NCBI GenBank assembly: GCA_963691815.1
Contig: OY829667.1
Coordinates: 16,444,563-16,508,562, forward strand
Origin: Echiichthys vipera
Taxonomy: Eukaryota; Chordata; Actinopteri; Perciformes; Trachinidae
Direction of reading: 5' to 3'
DNA length: 64,000 bases
Positions 24,060 through 37,723 of the stretch are shown here, piece by piece. Under the pieces are notes generated by a model. That model had not been told where the DNA came from. It made no database searches and saw only the letters and a list, made by a program, of their open reading frames with translations. How positions within the stretch are numbered: position 1 is the first letter of the stretch; each line of letters opens with the position of its first letter. Made by a program: the position numbers and the translations under genes.

Positions 24060-24373
24060 AAATTAAAAAATCAAATATCCATTACTTTTATTGTATAAAT
24101 TCTTGATTCTGATTGGTCAATGGTGGCAATCTAAAGGCTGTTATTTCTGTATAGAAGACCACTGCTTTGAATAACAGACGTTGCTATGGGCACAATTCTG
24201 ATCAAAGATTCTGGACGACCATATTTGAATCAATATTTTGGGTCAAATTATTGATTTCTTTCACTAAGTGTAATAAGCAGGATAATGTAGAGTGAGTGGG
24301 TCATTATTGTGAATTAAACCTGTTCAGGATGATGTTGAATTCGCAATAATGACCCGCTCTTTTCTTCATTATC
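24060..24373. mobile_element. Interspersed repeat ending in a foldback
   Basis: Contains TTGATTCTGATTGGTCAATG (24102-24121) and AATAACAGACGTTGCTATGG (24170-24189), words I recall from a widely shared teleost repeat. It ends in a strong inverted repeat: arms 24281-24315 and 24338-24373 with a 22-base loop. The arms share GGGTCATTATTG and a flanking GATAATG. No coding frame or clear target duplication. Confidence 0.6.
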
Positions 24374-27300
24374 CCTGACATAAAATAGAACGATTTGCTA
24401 GAATAAGTTTTATTTTTATGGGCTATTTTTTACAGCAGAACCCAAGTGAATTACTATAAGCATTATACAATATGAATCATAAATTAAATACACTAGTTAA
24501 TTATCCGTTAAAAAACATACATCATAAAACAAACAATGGCTCAACATTTCTGCTCCTGCCTTTCCCCTGCCTGTCATCATTAAACTAGTAGCTACACAAA
24601 ATTCAACAGATAAAGCATAATAATTCCGCTTAACTCAGTAGAAATTATTTTCAGCACTAAGTCCATTAAGGCAAAGCCTGACTGACAGATTCAGCCTATC
24701 AATCACCTGACTCAAGCCTCCAACCCACTTGAGCCTTATCGTCTCTGATAGTGACACGCACACACGTGTATTTAAACACCCATATCACAAACTCATATTA
24801 AACGACAAAAACGGGCTTTTCCATGCTCTTTTCAAAGCATCAAATGCGGTTGAACGGGGAATAATGCGTTTTCTGACAACGGGAAAAGAGGGAAGCGGGA
24901 AAGACAAAAAAAACACGGAAGAGTGTGGACTAGATCGATAAAGACATGTGTTTATTAGATTGAGGCGAGCTGTGACAGAGGCTGGCCCAGGAGTGGAACA
25001 ATAGCGTGTAATCTTGTACTGTTTTCTCTCTCCCTGTGGATTGGCAAACTCACTCACTCACGCCTTGGGCCGTAAAGAAGCATGCAATATACAAACTTCA
25101 ATCTGGTTTGGGACTATTGACTGGGGAAGAGCAGATAGTTGAGAATGGCTGATGGGAAGAAAATGAGCACCTCAGAGTGTCTTACATTGTGCAGGTGGGC
25201 TGCATGAGTGCTATGCTGTTGTTATTACAATAAGTGAATCCAGTTTGAGGAACTTAAAGCACTGACGGAGTGCATTTGATACAGATCTCTTATTAGTACA
25301 CTCTATTGTGTTGTCTTCTACATCTCCTTTAACTCAACATCTAGACTTAAGTATTCCACTCTTGAGTAGCAGACAATAGTTTCAATAGTATGGCTGCCCA
25401 ATTAGTTCACTGCTACATTTGTTTGTTTATGTCCATTGGCCATTAGTCCGGATGCCAGTATTGATGCTGGTGATTATTCCTCAGCTAAATGCACCAGTGG
25501 GCTCTTTAAATAGAGCCAAAGGGACATTTGTAAAAGAGACTTTTGGCACGTCTTACATTTTATTTGTGTAATGAATATGTGGTCTATTATTCATTTGTTA
25601 TGCTTGGTAACATCCACAAAAGTAACTGAGCTGGAATGATAATAGAAGAATCTGCTGATTGAGACAAATGGAGCTCCACAGCACAATGTACAGTAACAAT
25701 ACATCAGGCACAAGCAGCAGGCATGCTGTTCCAAAGAGGTTTTGATGGAGGAAATAAGTGTGGAATGTGCTCTCTCCTTCATTACTGTGCTTATTCCACA
25801 CAGCAGTGTGCCAACATGTTTGAGTAAGAGTGAGGGAGGTTTCCAGACAGGCTGGACTCGGGCCCAACGTACATACACAGAGGAGCTATAGGAGAATACT
25901 GTAGCGTGTGACATCTGCTGGTTCACAATCAATGGTGGATGCATGGACAAAATTAAATAGAAAAAGAAAGGGCTGGATCTAACCTTCACAAAATTGTTTG
26001 CAAAAGTGTGTGCGGGCCAGTGCAAACTCCTTACTCCTGGACCTTCAATGATAAAACACAGGTCCAAGTCAAGGTACCATATAAAAGTAGAATCAAGCAA
26101 GAGAATCAGGTCATGGTTAATATTACCATAAAAAGACAATTAGCTTTAAACAATTACCCATCTTTTTGCCTTGTATTGAGGCTCAGTGTTTGAATTGTGT
26201 TTCCTTCATACAAGGCCAAGCATTTATGGGGAGACAATTTCATTAGCTTGTAAAAGAAATTAAGAAATTAGAATGAGGAGTGATCTTATTTGCCTAATTG
26301 TTACAGTACATTGTCACGGTAATTAACACAACACAATTTCAAAACAGGATTAGCTATACTAGAAGCAAGTGGAGGCAGAGATATCAAATAAAATTAGACT
26401 TTTTTTAACAGGACTAACGGGCTTATTATGGTGCATATTTGTTGCAGTTTAATTTTCGTTTTTGACATTTACTTTATTGGATTCCACAGTAACCAATCAG
26501 ACACTGCTCCTTTTAAACCTATTGACTGTGTTCAAGCACAGCGTCAAGGTGCCCTGTTTAGTGGGCTAATTAAGAGCTACATCACCTGATGACATGATGC
26601 AATATGTGATAAAACTGAGCAGAAAATAAAGGTCTCATCTTATTTAATTACCTAGTTATTTACTGTGACTATGTCTAACATGGGTTGTTGGGCAGGGCAG
26701 TGGGATTCATGTTGTGTTTTTTTTTCCCCCTTTAAAGCAGACGCTCTGACGCAGTATGCAACGGTTTTACTTTGCCTGTCTGCCAAAATTCAATCAAGAA
26801 ATTTGGGTAGAAAATAAAACAAAGCCTCAAATGTGCAGGCCTGTCAGAAATCTGCACATTGATTACAGGCTTGACGCTGAAATGGCTCCGCTCCACCAGG
26901 GATCTGGGTCTGTTCAGCATCTGTTCTGCTTGTGCGAAAACATGACATGACCTAGGAACCCAGCCATATTGTTGGTTATGTTTTCTAAATGGGCAGTTTC
27001 TCCAAAATATGTGTTTTTCTGTTCTTGCATCTGTAGTGCCCCAATTGAGTACTAGCTAGCCAGTGATAAACTATGAAACTACTACTATATGTGAATCAGT
27101 GTTTCCATTTCCATTTCAATGTCCCGGACAAATGGTAAAAATTCTAGTCAGATACTTTACTGAGCTTCAGAGCGAATAATAGGAATGTCAGCATCAAGGC
27201 ATATAATATTTCGTATTGAACAGTTTGCTACTTTTGCTTAAATTATTTTCCAAATAGTCCCATCAATGGACTCTCATGAATAGATGCATAATAACACTTT

Positions 27301-27732
27301 TTTTTTAAATACATGAGTAAATAATACGTGGGTTGGGTGGGTTGCCGACCTCGTAGCAGACCCCTGACGCACTCACCCCAGTTGACAGTCGCTCCAGGAG
27401 TCCACGGCCCCGGGAAGTTGTGAGGTCAGGTAGGCTTGAGCTTTCCTATTTAAAAAACAGCTTTCACGTATTAAAAAACAAATGGAAACATTTCCAAAAC
27501 CTACCGATGACTCATTTCAATTTACTTCTAGGCCAACCTTTTTCACATCAGAGAAGCATGCAGCTTAGAGGGAATTACTTTCACCGGACATCATGACCGG
27601 AGAGATTTTAAGTAGTCAGATTTCACCAGTAAAAAAAAAACGGTAATTACGAGATAACGGAAACCCAGATGTAGAGATTTACTGTATAAAAAGGCACATA
27701 TATGTTAACTGTACTTCATGACTATATACTTT
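24374..27732. other. Non-coding stretch
   Basis: About 3.4 kb without a recognised exon or transposon end. The minus-strand frame 25591-26139 (182 codons) is the longest in the window but is rich in Cys, Phe, Tyr and Ser with no domain, so it is judged chance. Short T runs at 26719-26726 and 27298-27306. Confidence 0.45.
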
Positions 27733-28567
27733 TAGAGGTGGGCAAAAAAAATCGATTCATGTGATCTTCTAAGATTCCGCATCGATTCATGACTTCCAAA
27801 AATCGATTTCTCACGGTGCTCATTTCCGTAGAACACTGTTGCAGCAAGCTACTGGCTAATCAGTCGCTGCCAGCCCGCCAGTCATTGAAGGCAAGTGTTA
27901 GGGCGCACTTTTGATTTGAAAACCTCTAGTGGAAGGAGAAGCTGGATATGAACGCCCACTGCAGTCAAGTGAGCCGCCAATCGCTTCTCCGTAGTCAAAC
28001 CAGCCGGCTCTATATTTGTAGTGCGCCCGTATTCTGACATTTATGGTAAATGCATTGAAACGGCACAGAGGAGCTGACATGAAGGTAAACACTTTACTGA
28101 CATTCAGTCTCACTCTGCGGAATAAAACTCTTACCTGCAGAGAGGAGATGAAGTATTAACTTTATACGAGCACACCACCTGGAATACAACTCTTTCAATT
28201 GTTTTGAAAATATATTTGTTGTGTCCACATCCAGTTTTCAGTTTACAGATACACAACCAAGCCCAACTTATACCAAATAAATATGGAAATAACATCAGTT
28301 GTGTAATATTCACAGAAGTTTTTACTGTGGAATTTCAGGATAAAAAGTATTTCAAAACATACTGTACGCTAAAATATTATATTGTATTAAAAATTTCAAA
28401 CTGACAAAATACCAGTTTTGCAGTATTACCTTTGATATAGATTTGCCATTGTGTGTTTACATTATTGCAATCGGTTATTACCCTTTTCAAAAAATAAAGT
28501 ATAATCTAATGCTTTCATGCCATGATTTGCCATACTGGATTTGTGACCCTAAAGATTCCCAGCCCTA
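27733..28567. mobile_element. Likely hAT-type non-autonomous element, about 835 bp
   Basis: The left end is TAGAGGTGGGCAAAAAAAAT with ATCGATTCATG words. Reading in from the right, the end is TAGGGCTGGGAATCTTTAGG. The 8 bases outside each end agree at only 5 of 8 positions, so the target duplication is decayed or the edge is slightly off. No transposase frame. The family is recalled from fish elements starting with similar GGTGGGCAA/ATCGAT words. Confidence 0.65.
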
Positions 28568-30701
28568 CATATGTTACTATACTGTAAAATCTACCTAAAA
28601 TATATTTTGAGGTATTATGCTCCATGAGGTCTTTCAAGTTCTTTTTGAGAGGGATTCTTGCCCCTAGAGTCTAACTTTTTCATTTTCACGTCAAAGGATG
28701 AAGATGTTTCTCAAAACGTATTTAAAATAACTCAATAAACATACAGAGAACACTATTACTATCCGACTATCCACTATCCAATAACAAAAACAGCTAAAAA
28801 TGGCTCTGGTGGAATAAATCTTAAGAATGCCACAACCAAGATGAAATGTCACAATACACACAATTATGCAATACACGTGATTAGAGTAGATCTGGGGCTG
28901 TCGATCAGTCAGGAGAGGAATTAAGAGTATGGGACATCTTACCCCATCTTACCCTAAACCAGAGACAGTTAAGAAAAGAGATATCCACCTCACAGTCATT
29001 TCCTTTATCTGTGTCACATGGGATTTGTCACTGCTGCGTCTCTTCGGGAGACTACCGGCAGGTCCTGAATGTAAATACTCAACCCTTTTTTTTACAAGCC
29101 ACATATCTCCTGAATATTCTGACACCAAAATGGAGTTTTCAGACAAATGAAGCCGCATCCATTTAGGAGACCTGAAGTGTATACTATTAAATTCCATCTT
29201 TAGTACAGAGAATCTGTACTAAGAAGACTTGTTTTACGGAGGAGATCCAGTGGTAGATTTTAGCGCTAATGATGATCTCAAGCAATGATTTTTCTATCCA
29301 TGTTGACATACAGATGTTTGAAAACGAAATCCTTATTTTGATCATTTTAGACTATTCAAGGTTCCCTTCCTTTCCATTTGAGCTGCTTCTGGGCCATAAG
29401 GCAGCACAAAATCAAATGTGCTTGCGTTAAGTGCAATTCAAAGATTTGGTGGCCACTTTAGTCATGATACAGAGACTTCCCAATCCCCCTCAGTGTACTA
29501 CCTTGACTACCAGGGTCAAACTCATTCCATGCGCGTCGCCAGCATAAGTCTCACAACTGTCAGCCTTGCATGTATGTAGATAAACACGCAAATAAAGAAC
29601 ACACATAGTCACACTTGAAAACAGCCCTCTGAGTGCAAATACGTGCATGCCTTTACATATCTTTGTCGGTACACGGCACGTACTCCAGCAAAGTTGCCCT
29701 TTCGCCTGCTCCCTAACACGTCTGCCCCAAAATGTCTCATTGAATATTTAATATGTGCACCAATCTAATGATGGCAGGGACCCAGAGCATGGCTCTAATT
29801 ATTCAGGCTTCCACCGCTGAGTCATCGAGGCCACCACACAGGCTGTGGCTGCTTCCACAAAACCTCCAAAACCTTGTGCTCTTCCTTCTTGACAGGAAAC
29901 CTCTTTTCAATCTCTCTTTGCGCTTCCTTCGCTGTCCCTTTAAGTCTGTATGCCTCCCAATGACATTAAATGTTCATTGCGTGTCTATATATAGCAAATT
30001 GATGTAGGCAGAAAGCAGAGAGTAGTGCAGTATGGGAGAGCAGTATTTAAATGACTGTGTCACCCTGCTGTTAGATGTGGAATGCTGCCATGGCTTTGGC
30101 ACAAAGCACCTTGATGAATATGCAGAGCAGCTACAATGATGTGTAATTTACACAGAATGTGTGGACGTGTATTTACAGTATGTGTGTGAGCAAATGGGGC
30201 AGTGAAGGAAAATATTTCTCTGAAATGATCCCATTCTCCTAAATCCCATTGCTAGAGAGCAGCTCAGCCAGAGTGGTGCCGAGCTGAAAATACACACATA
30301 GAGCTGCCCTGAATAAAAGATGACAGGAGGACAGCAAAGCTTTGCCCCCACAAAAGCCATCCTGAGTGCATGTGTGTCCATGCATACATGCTAGCATGCT
30401 AGCACTTAGCATGTCTAAGTGCGTGTTCAACATGTCCCTAACCGTATGCCCTTAAGCTAGGGGTCCCTTCTTGCTCTCCCACAGATATGCAGATATAACT
30501 AGTGTGCAAAAATAGAGAAAAGCATCTTCCATCCACATTAGCACGCATGAGTAATTCCCTTTCATCTCCAGCTGACCAATCAAGTGCAGTGAACTGGCAT
30601 AGGATAATGACAATAATAGGGGAATTCATTATTTTTTCCCTTTATACTTGTTTAAAGGAAATTATTATTATTTTATTAGGATAATTTGCATGACAAAATG
30701 A
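28568..30701. other. Non-coding sequence
   Basis: No gene or transposon recognised. A short nested palindromic repeat ATGCTAGCATGCTAGCA lies at 30388-30404. Open frames are short and strand-conflicting. Confidence 0.45.
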
Positions 30702-30769
30702 GCATGGCATGGGACGGCAACTATTTTGCCGTCCCATGCCATGCATGGCATGGAATCGGCAACTATTTT
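30702..30769. repeat. Snap-back palindrome with +/-/+ copies
   Basis: A perfect inverted repeat has 19-base arms (30702-30720 and 30726-30744) and a 5-base loop CTATT. A third, direct copy of the left arm plus loop follows at 30743-30769 with small changes (GGAATCGG against GGGACGG). The repeated unit includes GGCAACTATTTT from the adjoining MITE. The geometry fits a local template-switch (snap-back) replication error. Confidence 0.93.
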
Positions 30770-30999
30770 GATGATTGCTAAATCGGTTTGAACGCTTTCT
30801 GATGCCAGCTTTTTAAATGTGTGATTTCCTGGTTTCTTTCCCCTCTATGACAGTAAATGCTGACATTTGAGGGCGTCACCGTGGGTTTTGGGAAACACTG
30901 ATTTTTCCAACATTAAATAGACCAAACCACTAATGGATTAATCGAGGAAATAATCAACAGATTCATCGGGAATTTAAACATTTTATAATTGCAGCCCTA
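30745..30999 (+). mobile_element. MITE, TAGGGCTGCAAC family, 5' end rearranged
   Basis: Family words CGGCAACTATTTTGATGATT, CTATGACAGTAAATG and GGGAAACACTGATTTTTCC lead to a good right terminus ATAATTGCAGCCCTA ending at 30999. The left terminus is replaced by the palindrome at 30702-30744. Confidence 0.75.
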
Positions 31000-31789
<790 letters not shown>

Positions 31790-31836
31790 AACAGGCATAA
31801 GTTAAGCATGTATTGTGCAGATGTTTGTCTGCAGGG

Positions 31837-31839
<3 letters not shown>

Positions 31840-31915
<76 letters not shown>

Positions 31916-31922
31916 TGTGTGT
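31840..31922. repeat. (GT)n microsatellite, about 80 bp
   Basis: A GT array with one CT interruption near its 3' end. It is separated from the 31636-31788 array by 51 bases of unique sequence. Confidence 0.96.
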
Positions 31923-32074
31923 TTTAAGATGTGTCTGTCAAAGGCCCCAGGTTTTTGCGAGAAAATGTGTGCTTCAATTTAGACTTGGTGACCCCAATTT
32001 GACTTCAGTTGCATTGAGTAATAAATAATTAAAATGTGTCTTAATTAGGGTTAAGTTAAGGTTACAGTCAGGCT

Positions 32075-32115
32075 TTATTATTATTATTATTATTATTAAT
32101 AATAATAATAATAAA
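32075..32115. repeat. (ATT)n(AAT)n palindromic microsatellite
   Basis: About eight ATT units switch to about seven AAT units at 32097-32100, so the whole tract is its own reverse complement and can extrude as a hairpin. Confidence 0.93.
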
Positions 32116-32640
32116 AATGAACACAAACTGTTTTTGAACCACTTTGTCTGTGTGCCAAAGCTGCACACTCGCATCTGCCAGCATGGTTTCATCTGCATGG
32201 TTCTGAATGAGCAGTGGGGACCTCTGGTCCAGGCAGAGCATCTATCCAGACAGACTTGTGCCGTGGCTGTGCCTCTGTGGTCCTAAAAGGTTTCCCTGCT
32301 TCTTGACAGAATGCCCAAGCAGATTATTTTGCCAGGCGACACATGCTCTTTTAGATACTGTGTGGTTAGCAATACAAATGCTCATGGATTCGTGAATCTA
32401 TCCAACTTTAAAATTGATGGATACTTGTCACTAATGTCACTAGTTTTGCAGGCATCTGCAGTTCTTCGGATCCATGGAATCCCCACGGGAAGGCATGAGC
32501 GAGTTGTTATGTCGGCTCCATGGGAAGAAATCAATAGTTTGTGTATTGATTCATTTATTTTATTTCCCCCGACCACCGGGTTTGGGGAATCTGTCTGTAG
32601 TGACACACACACAGTCACAGACAGACTGGGAACTGATCAA
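32116..32640. other. Non-coding sequence
   Basis: No gene recognised. The overlapping frames 32207-32395, 32311-32688 and 32382-32618 on both strands have no domains. Confidence 0.45.
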
Positions 32641-33164
32641 TTAGGGCACACTCACACTGTCCGTCCGTACTGTCCCCCTGTGCTTTAGGGTACTTGTCCC
32701 CCCCCTCCAGGCCCGTTTGTACTCACACTGCCTGGGCCTCGGCAAATGTTTCTTGCTGCCTATACATCATCAGGCCGTAACACGTCACACGCATTGATTG
32801 ACGTTATCACGATGCATCACTTTGTTTACAAATCTTTCCGTAGACCTCAGAGTTTTTGTCTTGGCGACTGTTTTTGAATATTTTCATCGACCTAATCTGC
32901 AGTAAACACTCCACCTCCGCATGACACCAACGTGAGCCATTGTTTTAAATGTCCACGCATGGTCCGTCCTTCTTTTTCCTATGTCCAAACAGGTGCAAAT
33001 AAAATGACGTCAGAACCGCCGTAGGCCTCTTGCTCGTACACGTGCGCAAGCTCGTGCCCGTACATGTGCCGGCAAGCGTACACTCACACTGGTAAAACTT
33101 ACTAGACTTTAGCCGTGAAACGTGCTTGGACACGGTGCGGATGGACAGTGTGAGTGCGCCCTAA
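32641..33164. mobile_element. Inverted-repeat DNA element, 524 bp
   Basis: The left end is TTAGGGCACACTCACACTGT followed by CCGTCCG. Reading in from the right, the end is TTAGGGCGCACTCACACTGT followed by CCATCCG, so the termini match at about 25 of 27 positions. There is no transposase frame. Flanks do not show a clean target duplication, so superfamily is not assigned. A similar terminus is known to me from fish repeats. Confidence 0.8.
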
Positions 33165-33251
33165 GTGGAGATATGGTGAACAAGCTCAAAACATATGCAG
33201 CAGGATATTTGTGTGATTTAAGCAGCTGTCTTTGCAGATTATGCTTCACTA

Positions 33252-33522
33252 GGTTTGGGAGTTGCTTAGAGGAGCGAGGCGGTGGGACGTGGGAGGCAGG
33301 GTACAGGTGTGCTGATATATTGGCCAGGACCTGCTGCATCCTCATCCAGGACCCCTGCCACCCACGACACCTGAGCCAGCCAACGCTGCCTCCCCATAAC
33401 AACATCTCCTTCCCTCTCATTTACCCTGTTTGCTCAGAGCTAATTTCAGCTCTGTCCTACAGGGCGAGACACTGCACTCCTCTGTACCTGAAAGGAATCC
33501 TGTTACAACAGCTCATTTGAAT
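33252..33522. repeat. Direct repeat copy A (pairs with 37469-37723)
   Basis: 271 bases from GGTTTGGGAGTTGCTTAGAG to CATTTGAAT align along their full length with 37469-37723. Exact runs include about 34 bases starting CAGGTGTGCTGATATATTGG, 28 bases starting CGACACCTGAGCCAGCCAAC and 30 bases starting ACAGGGCGAGACACTGCACT. There are no inverted termini, poly-A tail or target duplication at the edges, so no mobile class is assigned. Minus-strand frames in both copies share QQVLANISAHL and SKQLPN, but they are shifted relative to one another downstream, which argues against coding. Confidence 0.9.
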
Positions 33523-34082
33523 GATTGAAGCGCAAAATAATGCAGGGGATCTCTGTTAGGCACTGTGGATTTAGACATTCCGTAAAATGGTGTGGAGATG
33601 GCATGTGAAAAATGTAATGCTTGAGGATGCACCATCATCCTTTAAGTCAGGTTAAAATAGGCTGTGCAACATTTTTGCTTCGGAAAGAAAGAAGAAGGTT
33701 GTGTATATATTTTATTATCAAATCTCTGGATAGGAGAAATGTTATTCTTGCAAATGACAAAATACAGAGAGAACTTCTTCTCCCTGATGTGCAAAACAAA
33801 CCAAAACAGTAATACAAACTGAACCGTGGGCTTGTTGGAGCCTTGCAACCCCAATAAACCCATCCCAGACGTGTTGTTTTTCCTTAAAAAAGAATTGCTT
33901 TCTTTGGCAATCATTGCTTCATGTTTTCTTATACTCAGTTATGGTAAAATACAGAGGATCCATGCAGCAAGCATGTCAATGTTACAGACAAAAGACTTAA
34001 ACAACCTTCTCTGCTTTTAAATCCTCATTTTAAATTACTGCTATCAATTATTTAGCCTGCAGGATGTTCCTTAACCTTTTAA
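33523..34082. other. Non-coding sequence
   Basis: No recognised gene or repeat. The overlapping frames on both strands at 33621-34020 have no domain. Confidence 0.45.
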
Positions 34083-34221
34083 GACCATGTCGGCAAGCAT
34101 CTGCTGGATTGTCCTTGAGCAATACACTGTATCCCTACTAGCTCCGGGGCGCTTTTTCTGCATCCGATTCTGACCTTTGTCCTCACTGTGAGACAATCGC
34201 CCTACAGGGATCAATACAGAA
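34083..34221 (+). mobile_element. Degenerate SINE body fragment
   Basis: Contains GATTGTCCTTGAGCAATACA and then TATCCCTACTAGCTCCGGGG, the same body type as the phrase in the SINE at 3375-3721. It ends in CTACAGGGATCAATACAG, close to the tail of fish SINEs (GGGATCAATAAAG). The tRNA head is not recognisable. Confidence 0.6.
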
Positions 34222-35258
<1,037 letters not shown>

Positions 35259-35970
35259 AAAAGAGTCTCTCAGAAAGAAAGTGATGGAGAGATGGAGTGA
35301 TTTAGCTTGACAGACAGGCTTTGTTATACAGTATTTCAAATGATATTCCCTCTACACCAACATGCCAAGCCACTTATTCACAGTTGCTCTTGTTCTAATG
35401 GAGGCTATAACCTGTGTTCATGAATTCATTCAATAAAATGGTCGACTAGGGTCCAGCACCAGAAACACATCCTTTAAAAATCTCTTTGACCAAGGCAGTA
35501 TTCCAGAACACGCAGCACTGCATGCACAGTGGGGCTTTCAGCTGGGCAAAACCTGATATCAAGCATGTAATTGTTGTCAAGACATTTCATTAAAAAGCAT
35601 GTCAACCTCATGGTGTGCTAGAGGAAGAGTCAAAGGACCACCAAACTCAGTAAAGTCCACTTAAGACCAAACATTCCCAACAATACGAGTTGAAACTTGC
35701 AACTACTTGCAATGCACAGGTCTGCAATGTCTGAAGCCTGACACCAATGCGACTAGACGAGACGGTGTATCATCTCCATAACAACAACTTTTTGTTTTTT
35801 TCTGTAGCTGGATATAATTTGAAGCATCTTAAACTATAAATGAGGACAGCGATATTGAGATACTTGCTACAGCGACATTTGTAGTAGCAATGAAACTGTA
35901 AAATAACGTTTCTCTGATTCACTACTTTGTTCTCGTTAACAGTGCTCACTCTCTTCATTCACCCTCTAAC
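35259..35970. other. Non-coding sequence
   Basis: No gene recognised. The segment about 35700-35900 resembles dispersed fish repeat words (GCGACTAGACGAGACGGTGT near 35750) but no boundaries could be set. Confidence 0.4.
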
Positions 35971-35995
35971 TGCTCTCTCTCTCTCTCTCTCTCTC
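35971..35995. repeat. (CT)n microsatellite
   Basis: About 12 CT repeats, perfect. Confidence 0.93.
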
Positions 35996-36080
35996 GCATG
36001 CTCGTTGAGCCTCCAGCCAAAACATTTCAACCAGTTGACAGTTTGTATCTGGCTTGACCAGCAGAATAACAGGTGACGTA

Positions 36081-36300
36081 CCCATAGACTGTATAAAAAG
36101 TGGACGTAGCATACATGCCGGGGTCCGTTCTCTGAACTTGATCCAATTGTACTCGCCTAGAGGAGTCGCCATCTTGTCAGACTTTGACGCCGCCTCATTT
36201 CCCTTTGACCAAAAAAGGGCATTGATGTGACGTTAGGGGGAGGCACTTCCGTATTTGATCAACCAGGAATTCGCTGTGGTGGGGGCTCGGACTTACCTAA
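36081..36300 (+). mobile_element. Teleost dispersed repeat fragment (CATAGACTGTATAAAA type)
   Basis: Starts CCCATAGACTGTATAAAAAG followed by TGGACGTAGC, then GAGTCGCCATCTTGTCAGAC and CCTTTGACCAAAAAAGGGC. I recognise this word order as a common percomorph interspersed repeat. The TATA-like word belongs to the repeat and should not be read as a gene promoter. A related piece lies at 40329-40447. Confidence 0.65.
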
Positions 36301-36432
36301 TGTTCTAAAACCAGGCGGCACTGTAAGCTGGCTTGAGTTGAAATGAGACAGGCTGTTCACCCTGCTGCAGTGTTCCTGCAATGTGCTCAAACGTTTTTTT
36401 CTCATTGCAAATCATTAGTCTAAACTGGGCTT

Positions 36433-36579
36433 TAGGTCCATCCTCTGGGGACCATGAGTGGATGTAAAACGTTTCATGGAAATCCATTCAATAACTTTTG
36501 GAATATTTCAGCCCGAACCAAAGTGCTGGACTAACCAACAAACTGACATTGCCACCTACTGTATAGAGCCATGCTGCCA
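36433..36579 (+). mobile_element. Teleost dispersed repeat fragment (CATCCTCTGGGGACCATGA type)
   Basis: Contains CATCCTCTGGGGACCATGAG, TTTCATGGAAATCCATTCAA, ATATTTCAGCCCGAACCAAA and TAGAGCCATGCTGCC in the order of a common fish repeat. Ends are not defined and class is unknown to me. Confidence 0.65.
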
Positions 36580-37468
36580 GCTGTTACAAACAAAATCCCA
36601 TCTTGCCTGGGTCCATTTTTTGACCTCAATATTTCACACGGGATGCTGACTTTCATTGAAAGAATGTTTTCATGCAAAGGATCTGTCGATGTTTAACCAC
36701 AACACATAATGCTTCTTAATTAACCAATGTGGCTCTACTCTGATGAAAACATGTTAAAGTGTGAAGCATATAACATGCAAGTCTATTGATCCTTCCTGTC
36801 CCCTGTCCACTCCAAAGTTTTCTGGAGCTGAACCTAATGATCACAACCCAGTACTGATCACCCTGATACACTGGACTAGTGGTAGTCCAACAGTAATCCT
36901 GCGAAACCCATTTTCTTTTGCAGCTCATTATACTAGGCTATAAACAGGGCGCTGTTCAGTGACGGTAGGTCTGTGCTGGGGTCAAAGCAGGACAGCAGTC
37001 ATGATTAATTCAGTTAAAAAAAATAATAAAAAGAACCCCTCTCATATTCAACCTCCCCTCATACATCAAAAATGTCTGTCACACATTGTTGATTAATGAT
37101 TTAATCAGGCAACAAATTAAACTTCAGTCAGCCCTACCAGGGACATAAGTGTATGACATCACTGGTGGGGATTAATTCAAGTTAAATATTCATGAATGTA
37201 ATGTGTTTGCTAACTTCGAATGATCCAAAACAGATCCTGGGAAGAGAGCAAGTTAAATACCTATTGAGGTAATGTGAAATCCAATAAAGTCTCTTTATTC
37301 TAGTCTTCAGATTGTTACAGTAGAGAACAGGTTGAGAGAGGGAGGGGTAGAGGAGGAGAGTTGAGGGGGTTACGGGGTGCCTGATGCTATGGAAGACAAA
37401 ACAAGGGGAGGGTGGGCTGAGGCGGATAGTAATTGTTATGAGGAGCTGTGTGAGGGAGTGTGATTACT
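36580..37468. other. Non-coding sequence
   Basis: No gene recognised. 37080-37215 is AT-rich and free of simple repeats, with ATTAATTCAAGTTAAATATT and CATGAATG words typical of non-coding regulatory DNA, but this is weak. Confidence 0.4.
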
Positions 37469-37723
37469 GGTTTGGGAGTTGCTTAGAGGAGCGAGGAGGT
37501 GGGATGTGGGAGGCAGGGTGCAGGTGTGCTGATATATTGGCCAGGACCTGCTGCCTCCTCAACCTGGACCCAGCCGACTGCGACACCTGAGCCAGCCAAC
37601 GCTGCCTCTCCACTGCACCATCCCCTTCCCTTTGCTCACAGCTAATTTCAGCTCTGTCCAACAGGGCGAGACACTGCACTCCTCTGTACCCGAAGGAATC
37701 CTGCTGAAACGGCTCATTTGAAT
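37469..37723. repeat. Direct repeat copy B (pairs with 33252-33522)
   Basis: 255 bases with the same order of blocks as copy A, shorter mainly by indels around 37571-37640. Flanking sequence differs from copy A on both sides immediately outside GGTTTGGG and CATTTGAAT, so the duplicated unit is well delimited. No TIR, tail or target duplication seen. Confidence 0.9.

Noticed and set aside
25591..26139. Longest open frame in the window (minus strand, 182 codons)
   Set aside because: Composition is rich in Cys, Phe, Tyr and Ser with no domain or motif, and no splice or promoter context. In AT-rich vertebrate DNA a frame of this length over 64 kb is expected by chance.
33122..33520. 132-codon plus-strand frame covering direct-repeat copy A
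   Set aside because: The matching region in copy B is broken by indels that shift the frame, so coding constraint is not supported on either strand.
36086..36100. TATA-like GACTGTATAAAAAG promoter word
   Set aside because: It is part of a common teleost dispersed repeat and has no gene downstream.
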